From positions 155,432 through 219,431 of the forward strand of contig NZ_QFWQ01000001.1 of assembly GCF_003335105.1 (NCBI RefSeq): a DNA stretch of 64,000 bases, written 5' to 3'. A program made the position numbers and the translations under genes. Positions within the stretch are counted from its first letter, which is position 1. Each line of letters starts with the position of its first letter. This DNA comes from Rhodanobacter denitrificans. GTDB taxonomy: Bacteria; Pseudomonadota; Gammaproteobacteria; Xanthomonadales; Rhodanobacteraceae. Positions 27,013 to 34,776 of the stretch are shown here, piece by piece. The notes beneath the pieces were generated by a model that was given only the letters and a program-made list of their open reading frames with translations, had not been told where the DNA came from and made no database searches.

Positions 27013-28425
27013 TCAGTGCGCGGTTGCCGCCGGCATGGCCGGCGGATTTGCAAACAGCACCGTGAGGCCCTCGGCGATCGTGGGGTGGGTAAAGATGGTG
27101 TCGCGCAAGGCGGTGTAGGGAAGGCCGGCCAGCATCGCGGTCTGCACCACCGCGATCAGTTCACCGCCCGATGCTCCCAGTGCGGTGAGGCCGAGCAGGC
27201 GATCGCTGTCGACAGCCACCAGCGCCTTGAGAAAGCCGCCTGTCTCGGACAGCGTGCGGGTGCGCAGCACCGCCGCCATCGGCGTGCGGGCGACCCGGTA
27301 GGCGATGCCGGCGCGCTGCGCCGCCGTTTCGTTCAGACCGACCCGGCCGAGTTCCGGATCGGTGAACATGCAGTACGGCACCAGCCGGTCGCGTGTCGTG
27401 CGCTGGCCGCCGGCGAGGTTGTCCCTGACCACCCGGAAATCGTCGAACGCGACATGGGTGAACTGCGGACTCCCCGCGCAGTCGCCCATCGCCCACACCC
27501 CGGGCGCGCTGGTCTCCAGGTGCTCGTCGATCTGCACGTAGCCGCGCGCATCGAGCTTCACACCCGCGACGTCGAGGCCGATCGCCTGCGTGTTCGGCGT
27601 GCGTCCAGCCGCCACCAGGATGTCGCTGCCCTCGATGACCTTGTCGCCCGTCGCGGTGTGCACATGGAAGCGGACCTTGTCGCCGGAGCGACCCTCGACC
27701 TTGATCGGCCGGGCATTGAGCTCGACCGCGATGCCTTCATCGGCGAAGCGCTGCATCAGCAGCTGCGCCACGTCGGGATCCTCGTGGCCGGCCAGCTGCG
27801 GGCCTTGTTCCACCACCGTGACGCGGCTGCCGAAGCGCCGCATCGGCTGTGCGAACTCGAGGCCGACATAGCCACCGCCCAGCACGATCAGGTGTTCTGG
27901 CACGCGATCCAGCTCGAGCGCCTCGACATGCGTAAGCGGCGCAGACTGGCGCAGGCCCGGCACGTCGGGAACCGCCGCACGAGTGCCCAGATTCAGATAG
28001 ACGCGTTCGCCGCTCAGCACGCGGGTGCCGCCATCCTGCAGTTGCACCTCGACCGTCCTTGGAGCGATGAAGCGGCCTTCGCCCATGACCAGTTCCGCGC
28101 CACTGTTCGCGTAGTTGTTGCGATGAATCGCGATCAGCTCATTGACCATCGTGCGCTTGCGCTCGCGCACCCCCGCCATGTCGATGCCGACCGGGCCCGT
28201 AGCGATGCCGAATTCCTTGCCGCGGCGAACCAGCGAGGCCACATGCGCGCTGTAGATGACGTTCTTGCTCGGCAGGCAGGCGATGTTCGGGCAGGAGCCG
28301 CCGATCCAGCGGCGCTCGATCACCGCGACGCGGTGGCCGGCCCTGGCCATGGTCCACCCCAGATACTTTCCCGATTCACCGCTGCCGAGGATGAGGAAGT
28401 CGTAGCGTTCGGGCTTGGCCATCAT
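27013..28425 (-). CDS. FAD-dependent pyridine nucleotide-disulfide oxidoreductase (mercuric reductase/LPD-like)
   Basis: This 470-residue class I disulfide reductase has the FAD fold (FLILGSGESGKYLGW), redox-active cysteines in GGSCPNIACLPSKN, the NAD(P) fold (LIVLGGGYVGLEFAQ), the second FAD site (APGVWAMGDCAG) and the C-terminal His-Glu pair (THPTIAEG). The CPNIAC variant and lack of an N-terminal HMA domain fit the mercuric reductase-like FAD oxidoreductases of unknown substrate rather than true lipoamide dehydrogenase. There is no mer operon nearby. It stands alone, 281 bp from the peroxiredoxin gene; I see no clear promoter motif in that spacer. Confidence 0.88.
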   Translation of the reverse strand: MMAKPERYDFLILGSGESGKYLGWTMARAGHRVAVIERRWIGGSCPNIACLPSKNVIYSAHVASLVRRGKEFGIATGPVGIDMAGVRERKRTMVNELIAIHRNNYANSGAELVMGEGRFIAPRTVEVQLQDGGTRVLSGERVYLNLGTRAAVPDVPGLRQSAPLTHVEALELDRVPEHLIVLGGGYVGLEFAQPMRRFGSRVTVVEQGPQLAGHEDPDVAQLLMQRFADEGIAVELNARPIKVEGRSGDKVRFHVHTATGDKVIEGSDILVAAGRTPNTQAIGLDVAGVKLDARGYVQIDEHLETSAPGVWAMGDCAGSPQFTHVAFDDFRVVRDNLAGGQRTTRDRLVPYCMFTDPELGRVGLNETAAQRAGIAYRVARTPMAAVLRTRTLSETGGFLKALVAVDSDRLLGLTALGASGGELIAVVQTAMLAGLPYTALRDTIFTHPTIAEGLTVLFANPPAMPAATAH

Positions 28426-28535
28426 GATGCTTCCGATGAGGGTGGATACGCCGGGAACTTGCGCCTGAGCCCGTGCATCGGGCGTCAGCGGCAGGGCCCG
28501 GAGGTTGGCGGCGCGGGCGTGACCGGTGCCTCGAT

Positions 28536-29330
28536 TCAGACGATGCTGTCGACCACGCCGCCATCGACCCGGAGCGCGGCACCGGTGGTGGCGGAGGCCT
28601 GGGTCGAGCAGACGTAGACCACCAGGTTGGCCACCTCGTCCGGAGTGGCCGGTCGCTGGAGGATCGAGCTGGGTCGCTGCGCCTTCACGAAGGCGACGCC
28701 GGCCTGCTCGATCGATTCACCCTGCTGGGCGGCGGTATCCTGCAGCATCGCGCGCATGCCCTCGGTCAGGGTCGGGCCGGGCAGCACCGCGTTGACGGTG
28801 ACGCCGGTGCCCGCCACCCGCTTGGCCAGCCCGCGCGATACCGCGAGGTTGCCGGTCTTGCTGAAGCCGTAGTGGATCATGTCGGCCGGGATGTTGAGCG
28901 CGGACTCCGACGACAGGAACACCACGCGACCCCAGTCACGCGCCAGCATGCCGGGCAGGTAGATCCGCGACAGACGTACGCCGGACATCACGTTGACTTC
29001 GAAGAACCGTGTCCATTCCGCGTCCGGTGTTTCAAAGAAATCCATCGGGCCGTAGATCCCGACGTTGTTGACCAGGATGTCCACCTGCGGCGCGACCGCC
29101 GCCAGCGCCGCGCAACCCTGCGCGGTGCCGACATCGGCCACCGCCCCGTGCAGCGACGCGCGAGGCAGCACGTCCGCCAGGGCGGCCAGCGCGTGGTCGA
29201 CCGAAGCCTGGCTGCGGCCATTCACCACGACGGTTGCGCCGGTGGCTGCCAGCCCATGGGCGATCGCGAAGCCGATGCCGGCGGTCGAGCCGGTGACGAG
29301 GGCCGTCCTGCCGCTGAGGTCGATGTTCAT
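28536..29330 (-). CDS. SDR-family oxidoreductase
   Basis: This 264-residue classical short-chain dehydrogenase has the cofactor motif TGSTAGIG, NNVG in place of NNAG, and a catalytic Ser (SSESAL) followed by YGFSK. An Arg after the second strand (NGRSQ) suggests NADPH preference. The C-terminal GAALRVDGGVVDSIV is typical. Substrate unknown. It lies 110 bp upstream of the disulfide reductase on the same strand and 33 bp downstream of the DksA-like gene. Confidence 0.88.
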   Translation of the reverse strand: MNIDLSGRTALVTGSTAGIGFAIAHGLAATGATVVVNGRSQASVDHALAALADVLPRASLHGAVADVGTAQGCAALAAVAPQVDILVNNVGIYGPMDFFETPDAEWTRFFEVNVMSGVRLSRIYLPGMLARDWGRVVFLSSESALNIPADMIHYGFSKTGNLAVSRGLAKRVAGTGVTVNAVLPGPTLTEGMRAMLQDTAAQQGESIEQAGVAFVKAQRPSSILQRPATPDEVANLVVYVCSTQASATTGAALRVDGGVVDSIV

Positions 29331-29363
29331 GGGGTGGTACTTCTGCTTGTCGCGTCAGCCGGA

Positions 29364-29753
29364 CTAACGGGCCTGATCCTTTTCCTGGCGGCGTTCCTCC
29401 TGCACGGTGAGGATCGCTTCGGGCGTGCTTTCGAGCCGGGCCTGCGGGATCGGCTCGCCGCTGAGGTCGGACAGGCCGTAGCTGCCTTCCGCGATCTTCT
29501 GCAGCGCACGCTCGATGTTCGCCACGCGGCGATCGTCCACGTCGTGCAGGGCTTGGTCGACTTCGTACTGCGACAGGGTCTGCGCACGTTCCTCTTCCTC
29601 TCCGGCCTCGTCGCCATGCTCCTGCTGGAACCCACGCTCCCGCGCGAGGTTGGCTTTCTCGCCACCCAGCAGCCGGTTGCGCAACACCAGCAGGCGCCCG
29701 CGCTGCTGCTCGATGAACTCCCGGCTCAGGCCGGCATGCGGTTCCGACGACAT
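29364..29753 (-). CDS. TraR/DksA-family protein lacking the zinc-finger cysteines
   Basis: This 129-residue protein has the DksA coiled-coil (residues ~10-85, with acidic DVDDRR at the tip-like turn) and the following family motif in degenerate form. Where typical members read YG-C-x-x-C-G-E-P-I, this one reads YGLSDLSGEPI, and the second cysteine pair (C-x-x-C-Q) is replaced in ILTVQEE. No cysteine remains, so it cannot hold structural zinc in the usual way. Zinc-free DksA paralogues such as DksA2 of Pseudomonas substitute for DksA under zinc limitation; a similar role is possible. It would bind RNA polymerase through the secondary channel. Confidence 0.82.
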   Translation of the reverse strand: MSSEPHAGLSREFIEQQRGRLLVLRNRLLGGEKANLARERGFQQEHGDEAGEEEERAQTLSQYEVDQALHDVDDRRVANIERALQKIAEGSYGLSDLSGEPIPQARLESTPEAILTVQEERRQEKDQAR

Positions 29754-29868
29754 GGAATGCTCCTGCGCGCAGCATCTGTTCGCACGCGTCCGTGCACAGT
29801 GGAATCAGCCGGGTGAATGCGCCGTAAAAACCGTCAGGCGAACAGCCGGTCATGCATCCGCGGCCGGA

Positions 29869-31173
29869 TCAGCGGTCGGCTTTCGGCGTGCCGCGCAGTT
29901 CCGTCACGGCCGCGGCGGCGTTCACCTGGAGAACACCGCCGGAGACCTTGCTGCTGCGCAGCAGGAGGTCGCGGATCGCGCGCGCGTCCAGCCCCGGCGC
30001 CAACGACAGCAGCAGGGCGGCCATGCCGCTCACGTGCGGCGCGGCCATGGACGGGCCGGAGGTGAAGTCGTAGCCGCCCCCGGGCTGGGTGGTCAGGATG
30101 TCGTTGCCGGGAGCGCTCAGCACGCCGGGCGGCGCCGCCGACGGGCCGCTCATGCGAACCAGGATGACCCCTGGCGTCGTGTCGGGGAATCCGTCGACGT
30201 TTCCCTCCGGCGGAATGGCGGCGACCACGATGCGGCCCTGTTCCAGGATCTGCACCAGCAGCAGGTTGAGCAGCGAATCGGCGGGCCCGCCCAGGCTCAG
30301 GTTGATGATGCGGGCGTCGGTGCCGATGATCGTCGCCAGCGCCTTGGCCAGCGTGAAGGAGTTGCAGCGTGCGCCGGCATTCGGCGCGGGCGGATACCAG
30401 CAGGCCTTGTAGACGCTGAGCTCGGCCTTGGGCGCCATTCCCACGATGCCCTGGTGGTTGTCGCCATCCGCGGCGATCACGCCGGCGACTTCCGTGCCGT
30501 GGCTGTCGCGGTTGAACGCCGCCGCGTCGTCGTCGACCATGTTGTGCGCATCGTGGATGCGCCCCTGGAGGTCGGGGTGCGCCAGGTCGACGCCGGTGTC
30601 GACGATCGCGATGCGCACTCCGCTGCCCTGGCTGAAGTCGTGCGCCAGCGCGGTATCGGTTTCGACGAAACCGCGTTGCAGGCTGACGTAGGGATCGTTG
30701 TAATGGTGTGCCGCGTCGGCGGACCGCTTGCCGTAAACGGCATAGTCGTGCAGCGGCTGCGCGAGGCGCACCCGGTTGTCCCTGGCCAGCGCCTTGAGCA
30801 GGGCTTCCCGGCTCATGCCGGGCGGCGGCTGCAGCACGATGCAGTACAGGTCGAGGGCCTTGATCGGCCAGCCGGCGAGCTCGCTGAACGCGTAGCTCTT
30901 CTTCAGCGCGGCCAGGGTGGATGCCGCGTGCTGGCCGGCGCCGTAGTACCTGGCCGGCGCGTAGCCGAGCAGGCTGGAGCCGGCGTGTATCGGCGGCGGT
31001 TCCAGCGGGTTGGCGACGGCCAGGATGATGTCGCGCCGGCTGTCCATCGCCGACGCGCTGGCGATCGACATGCGGCCGAGGCCGGCGTGGTTGTCGGGGC
31101 CCGCCATCGGGCGCGTGGTCGCGCACGCGCTCAGGGCAGCGGTCATCACGAAGATGAGGATGCCGTGTTTCAT
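29869..31173 (-). CDS. S8 subtilisin-like serine peptidase lipoprotein in an ECF sigma operon
   Basis: This 434-residue subtilase has a lipoprotein signal with lipobox LSAC (Cys17). A spacer or prodomain-like region (~20-160) precedes the catalytic triad: Asp192 (IVDTGVDLAHPD), His225 (SHGTEVAGVIA) and Ser375 (TSGPSMAAPHVSG). The mature protein should be tethered to a membrane, facing the periplasm or surface. Its ATG overlaps the anti-sigma stop by four bases, so sigma factor, anti-sigma factor and protease are made together. It may act in signal transduction (cleaving the anti-sigma factor or a partner) or process a surface product; both are inference. Confidence 0.9.
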   Translation of the reverse strand: MKHGILIFVMTAALSACATTRPMAGPDNHAGLGRMSIASASAMDSRRDIILAVANPLEPPPIHAGSSLLGYAPARYYGAGQHAASTLAALKKSYAFSELAGWPIKALDLYCIVLQPPPGMSREALLKALARDNRVRLAQPLHDYAVYGKRSADAAHHYNDPYVSLQRGFVETDTALAHDFSQGSGVRIAIVDTGVDLAHPDLQGRIHDAHNMVDDDAAAFNRDSHGTEVAGVIAADGDNHQGIVGMAPKAELSVYKACWYPPAPNAGARCNSFTLAKALATIIGTDARIINLSLGGPADSLLNLLLVQILEQGRIVVAAIPPEGNVDGFPDTTPGVILVRMSGPSAAPPGVLSAPGNDILTTQPGGGYDFTSGPSMAAPHVSGMAALLLSLAPGLDARAIRDLLLRSSKVSGGVLQVNAAAAVTELRGTPKADR

Positions 31174-31805
31174 GGCGTGGCGGCGACGGGCTCCGCCAGC
31201 AGGATGCCTCGGGTGGTGCGCAGTTGCTGCAGCACATGTTGCGCGGTCGAGGCGGGACTCACCGGGGCGACCGTGTAGGCACCCACGTCGTTGGGGCCGT
31301 TCACCACCTGCAGGCGCAGGGCATGCAACAACGCGTTCCAGTCGGCCAGCGTCATGTTGGCGTCCGGCACAACGCGGATCGTCCCCGGCGTCGCGGGCAG
31401 GGTTTCCTGGCTCAGCGTGCGATACGAGGGGCTGCCGCCCACCGACCACAGCTTCACGCCCAGGATGCCGATGCCGAGCGCCTGTACCAGCACCGCGGCG
31501 ACCAGCGCCCGGCTCAGCCAGTTTCCCGCCCGTGGGCGGAGCGGAGCCTGCTGCGGGTCGGGCGTGTCGAGGCGGGCCAGCAGGCGCCCCAGCCCGGCGT
31601 CGGCGTCGACTGGAACGTCCGCCGGCAGCGACAGCGCAAGCCGCAGGCGGCTCTGCTGTGCGAACTCCGCGCGGCACGCCTCGCATTGCGCCAGGTGGCT
31701 GTCCAGCCACGCGCCCTGTTCCTGCGTGGCGGTGTCCTGCAGCACCCACGGCATCATTTCCCAGGCGCGGACGCAGTCCTTGCCGGAATCCATCGGGAAC
31801 GTCAT
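31170..31805 (-). CDS. Zinc-type (ZAS) anti-sigma factor, single-pass membrane protein
   Basis: This 211-residue protein has an N-terminal HX3CX2C motif (His37, Cys41, Cys44 in SHLAQCEACRAEF, with an extra Cys11), the hallmark of zinc-binding anti-sigma domains. A membrane helix (~97-118: LVAAVLVQALGIGILGV) and a periplasmic domain of about 90 residues follow. It should hold the ECF sigma factor encoded immediately upstream until an envelope or redox signal arrives. Its ATG overlaps the sigma stop (ATGA), and its own stop overlaps the protease start. I did not recognise the periplasmic domain. Confidence 0.85.
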   Translation of the reverse strand: MTFPMDSGKDCVRAWEMMPWVLQDTATQEQGAWLDSHLAQCEACRAEFAQQSRLRLALSLPADVPVDADAGLGRLLARLDTPDPQQAPLRPRAGNWLSRALVAAVLVQALGIGILGVKLWSVGGSPSYRTLSQETLPATPGTIRVVPDANMTLADWNALLHALRLQVVNGPNDVGAYTVAPVSPASTAQHVLQQLRTTRGILLAEPVAATP

Positions 31806-32386
31806 GGCGCGCTCTCCGAGCGTTTGGGCGAATCCCCGGCCAGGCTCGGCAGCACGTTGCGCAGCTTGACCCGCGCATGGAACAGGCGCGCCTTCACCGT
31901 GCCCACCGGGCACTGCATGATCACCGCGACGTCGTCCAGGGTGTGCCCCACGCCGTAGACCAGTTCGATCACGACGCGCTGATCCGCCGACAGGCGGTCG
32001 AGTCCCTTGCTCAGCCAGTCGCGCAGCTCGCGATCCTCGTCCAGGTCGGGGGCGGAGTTGCGCTCTTCGTGCCGGGCGTCGTCCTCGACGGGCTCGTCGC
32101 CGTGCTGCCGCAGCGCCTTCAGCCCGCAGCGGTAGGCGATGCCCATCAGCCAGGTGGAGACGCGCGAATCCCCGTGGAAGCTGCCGGCCTTCTGCCAGGC
32201 GATCCAGAAGCAGTCGTTGATGACTTCCTCGATGACGTCCGCGCGCCGCGTCAGCCGGGTCAGGAAACGGCACAACCTGCCGTGGTAGCTGCGGTACAGG
32301 ATCCCCAGCGCGGCGCGATCGCCCGCCGACATGCGCTGGAGCAGCATGCGGTCGGTGACGTCGGAGTCGGTGTCGTCGTCGTTCAT
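31802..32386 (-). CDS. ECF-family RNA polymerase sigma factor
   Basis: This 194-residue sigma-70-family protein has region 2 (residues ~25-95: LGILYRSYHGRLCRFLTRLT, then DCFWIAWQKAGSFHGDSRVSTWLMGIAYR) and region 4 (~125-180: GLDRLSADQRVVIELVYGVGHTLDDVAVIMQ, then GTVKARLFHARVKLR). It lacks region 3, as ECF factors do. It is first in the sigma/anti-sigma/protease operon, transcribed from the promoter-like motif at 32425-32454. Copies of that motif precede five other operons in the following 24 kb, so this protein is the best candidate for the factor that reads them. Confidence 0.95.
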   Translation of the reverse strand: MNDDDTDSDVTDRMLLQRMSAGDRAALGILYRSYHGRLCRFLTRLTRRADVIEEVINDCFWIAWQKAGSFHGDSRVSTWLMGIAYRCGLKALRQHGDEPVEDDARHEERNSAPDLDEDRELRDWLSKGLDRLSADQRVVIELVYGVGHTLDDVAVIMQCPVGTVKARLFHARVKLRNVLPSLAGDSPKRSESAP

Positions 32387-32424
32387 GGGGCTGCGGAAGG
32401 GTGGGGACTACGCTGTGTCGCGAA

Positions 32425-32454
32425 GTAAGTACCGCGTCGGTGCCAAAAGGTTGC
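32425..32454 (-). promoter_or_regulatory. ECF-type promoter motif, copy A (sigma/anti-sigma/protease operon)
   Basis: Read on the minus strand: GCAACCTTTT, 12 bases, then GTACTTAC. Initiation a few bases further would leave a leader of about 33 nt to the sigma ATG at 32386. The block shares sequence and exact spacing with copies B-F, implying autoregulation. See also 33612, 42007, 53955, 54022 and 55987. Confidence 0.7.
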
Positions 32455-32461
32455 TTCCGGA

Positions 32462-33265
32462 TCAAAAGGACCGCGAGAGGGTGGCGACCCAGGGCGAGGC
32501 GCCCATGACGTCCCATTGCCGGCGTGTTTCCGGGTCCGCCAGGATGCGGTCGATCTCGATCCGCCAGGGTCCGCGGCTCCACAGCAGCCCCACGTGGCCA
32601 TAGGTGTGGATGCCGGTGTTGCGCAGGTGGCTGTAGGAGCCCGCATGACCGTACTCGTGGTCGTCGGCGTGACCGTAGCCGTAGGTATCGTAGGGCGCAA
32701 TGGGGGACTGCGCGGCGCCCGCTCCGACGGAAAGGGAGAGGTCGCGTGCCAATGGCCAGTGGAAACTGATGTCCGCGGCGCCGCGCAGCCGGTGCCGGCC
32801 CTTGCGACCGATGACGTGGATGGCCGACAAGCCGAAGGTCAGCACATCCCGGTAACTCCAGCCGAGTCCCGTTTCGGCGCGGGCGAAGGCCCTGGAACGG
32901 GCCGTGCCGGCGTATCGGTAGTAGAGCAGGTTCGCCTGCATCTGCCAGTCGCCGGAAAGCGACCAGTGTCGGGACGCCTGGGCAAGGGCGGCCACGAGAC
33001 CGCCGGGCGAGCGCGCTTCCGCGCTGGCGGACAGGCCCAGCGACCAGCCTGCCGGGAAAGTCCAGGAGGCTGCCCCTTGCAGGATGGGCGTGGTGGAAGT
33101 CATCGCCTGGCCCCGATCCACCAGCTGCGAGCTGAGTGCCGCGGCGCCGTCGAAAGTGGCCGACTGCGCATGCAGCACCGGCGGCAGGCAGGCGCCGATC
33201 AGCAGCGCCGCGAAACCGGCCCGGATGGCCAGGCCGCCGCGGGCAACGTGCTGCCGCGGACGCAT
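32462..33265 (-). CDS. Putative outer-membrane beta-barrel protein with His/Tyr/Gly-rich loop
   Basis: This 267-residue protein starts MRPRQHVARGGLAIRAGFAA, with a signal peptide cleaved near LHAQS. The mature part has alternating amphipathic strands and ends in SF, like an outer-membrane barrel (TorF-like in style, no firm family). A loop near residues 203-235 is very rich in His, Tyr, Gly and Asp (YDTYGYGHADDHEYGHAGSY), suggesting metal or ligand binding. An in-frame ATG at 33364 is possible but gives a non-signal N-terminus. It lies just upstream of the ECF operon on the same strand; copy A of the promoter starts right after its stop codon. Function unknown. Confidence 0.7.
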   Translation of the reverse strand: MRPRQHVARGGLAIRAGFAALLIGACLPPVLHAQSATFDGAAALSSQLVDRGQAMTSTTPILQGAASWTFPAGWSLGLSASAEARSPGGLVAALAQASRHWSLSGDWQMQANLLYYRYAGTARSRAFARAETGLGWSYRDVLTFGLSAIHVIGRKGRHRLRGAADISFHWPLARDLSLSVGAGAAQSPIAPYDTYGYGHADDHEYGHAGSYSHLRNTGIHTYGHVGLLWSRGPWRIEIDRILADPETRRQWDVMGASPWVATLSRSF

Positions 33266-33681
33266 CACGCGCGGGTCAGGCGCATGCGACCCGCACCCAC
33301 GCAACCGTGCCGGCCGAGGCGTGGCCCAGTCCGGTAACGCTTGCCAGAAAGTCGTTGGACACATCGGTTCGTGATGGAACGGCCAGTGTTGACGCCGGTG
33401 GCGTTCGCGTCATCCCGGGCGGGAGGGCGCGGGGAGTTTCAGATGGCCTGCGCAGGCTGCAGCATGTCATGGATACAGGCTGCCGGGGTAGGCGACAAGA
33501 GCGTCCGGATCCGCGGGGCCGGCAAGTCCGTTGCATCTCATCCGGGTGCCGGGGCAGGCCTTTCCTGCCAGCTGCGACGTTGTCGTCTGACGGCGCCCCG
33601 CCGGGGCCGACGCAACCTTTCGCTTGCCGGGTGGCACCCAGACAGGTCGGTCCTCCTCGACATCACCGCCGGGTCCGGAAC
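33266..33681. other. Divergent intergenic region between barrel protein and glycan operon
   Basis: This 416-bp spacer shows no credible gene. It contains ECF-type promoter copy B (33612-33641) for the rightward glycan operon. I find no matching motif pointing left toward the barrel gene. Confidence 0.55.
33612..33641 (+). promoter_or_regulatory. ECF-type promoter motif, copy B (deoxyamino-sugar/Wzx-Wzy-Wzz operon)
   Basis: GCAACCTTTC, 12 bases, GCACCCAG, with the same spacing as copies A and C-F. The start codon at 33682 would follow a leader of about 33 nt. Confidence 0.65.
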
Positions 33682-34119
33682 ATGGAAATCGAACGCATCC
33701 CGTTGCAGAAGCACGGCGACAGCCGCGGCATGCTGATCGCCCTGGAGCAGGACCGGAACGTGCCCTTCGTGATCCGGCGCGTGTATTACCTGTTCGCCAC
33801 CAGCGGCGGCGTGCATCGGGGCCGCCATGCGCATCGTCATCTCAACCAGCTGGCGGTGGCGGTGCGCGGTTCCGTCACCTTCCTGCTGGACGACGGCGGC
33901 GGCCCGATGGAGGTGGTGCTCGACGACCCCTCGTACGGCCTGCATCTCGGCAGCATGGTATGGCGCGAGCTGTACGGCTTCAGCGAGGACTGCGTGCTGA
34001 TGGTGCTGGCCGACCACCTTTACGACCCGGCCGACTACATCACCGACTACGCCGCCTTCCTGCGCGAGGTTCGCGGCCCCGTGTACCAGGAGGGCATGGT
34101 GGCATGCCAAAGCCTCTAG
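33682..34119 (+). CDS. dTDP-4-oxo-6-deoxyhexose 3,4-ketoisomerase (FdtA/QdtA family)
   Basis: This 145-residue cupin matches the WxcM-C/FdtA/QdtA group: GDSRGMLIALEQDRNVPFVIRRVYYLF, then VHRGRHAHRHLNQLAVAVRGSVTF with the catalytic histidines, and DPSYGLHLGSMVWRELYGFSEDCVLMVLAD. These enzymes shift the keto group of dTDP-4-keto-6-deoxyglucose from C4 to C3, ready for transamination to a 3-amino-3,6-dideoxy sugar. FdtA and QdtA differ in C4 stereochemistry, which I cannot decide. It leads the glycan operon behind ECF promoter copy B; the aminotransferase partner is at 36643. rmlA and rmlB are not in the window. Confidence 0.9.
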   Translation: MEIERIPLQKHGDSRGMLIALEQDRNVPFVIRRVYYLFATSGGVHRGRHAHRHLNQLAVAVRGSVTFLLDDGGGPMEVVLDDPSYGLHLGSMVWRELYGFSEDCVLMVLADHLYDPADYITDYAAFLREVRGPVYQEGMVACQSL

Positions 34120-34769
34120 TCCTCATCGGCGCGGGCGAGTTCGCGCAGATCGCCTGCGAATACTTCGAACACGACGGCGACCGCGATGTGCTTGCCTTCA
34201 GCGTCGAGCGCGACTACCTCGCGCAGCCGCTGCTGGCCGGCCGCCCGGTGGTGGCGTACGAGACGCTGGAAGCGCACTACCCGCCGGTGGAGGTCGACGT
34301 CTTCGTCGCCGTGCCGGCCAGCCAGCTCAACCGTCTGCGCACGCGCCTCTACCGGGATGCGAAGCGCCGCGGCTACCGCTTCGCTACGTACGTCAGTTCG
34401 CGCGCCTTCGTGTGGCGCAATGCCGAGCTGGGCGAGAACAGCTTCATCTTCGAGGGCAACGTGGTGCAGCCGTTCGTGCGCATCGGCAACAACTGCATAC
34501 TGTGGAGCGGCAACCACGTGGGGCACCGCACGGTCGTGCACGACCACGTGTTCGTCGCCTCGCACGCGGTCATCTCCGGCTACTGCGAGATCGGCGAGAG
34601 CAGCTTCGTCGGCGTGAACAGCACCTTCAACGATCACGTGAAGGTCGCGCCCGACAACGTGATCGGCGCCGGCGCGCTGGTCACCCGCGATACCGAGCCG
34701 GGCCGGGTCTACGTCGGTTCGCCGGCCCACGCGGTGCCCGACCGCTCGAGTCTCGACGTGAGGCTTTGA
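34104..34769 (+). CDS. NeuD/PglD-type sugar acetyltransferase (left-handed beta-helix)
   Basis: The 221-residue protein has an N-terminal Rossmann-like PglD_N domain (MPKPLVLIGAGEFAQIACEYF) and a C-terminal hexapeptide-repeat helix (~95-210: GENSFIFEGNVVQPFVRIGN, CILWSGNHVGHRTVVHDHVF), ending with GAGALVTRDTEPGRVYVGSPA. Such enzymes transfer acetyl from acetyl-CoA to an amino group of a nucleotide sugar. Here it probably N-acetylates the 3-amino sugar made by the FdtA- and FdtB-like enzymes. The start overlaps the isomerase gene by 16 bases and has an AGGAGGG ribosome site. O-acetylation is an alternative. Confidence 0.85.
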   Translation: MPKPLVLIGAGEFAQIACEYFEHDGDRDVLAFSVERDYLAQPLLAGRPVVAYETLEAHYPPVEVDVFVAVPASQLNRLRTRLYRDAKRRGYRFATYVSSRAFVWRNAELGENSFIFEGNVVQPFVRIGNNCILWSGNHVGHRTVVHDHVFVASHAVISGYCEIGESSFVGVNSTFNDHVKVAPDNVIGAGALVTRDTEPGRVYVGSPAHAVPDRSSLDVRL

Positions 34770-34776
34770 ACGACGC

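Noticed and set aside
29834-31237. 467-codon minus-strand frame over the subtilase
   Set aside because: The subtilase triad is encoded in another frame; this one has no recognisable domain.
33132-33161. GCACTCAG preceded by GGCCACTTTC on the minus strand
   Set aside because: It lies inside the barrel-protein gene and lacks the CAACC block; judged coincidental.
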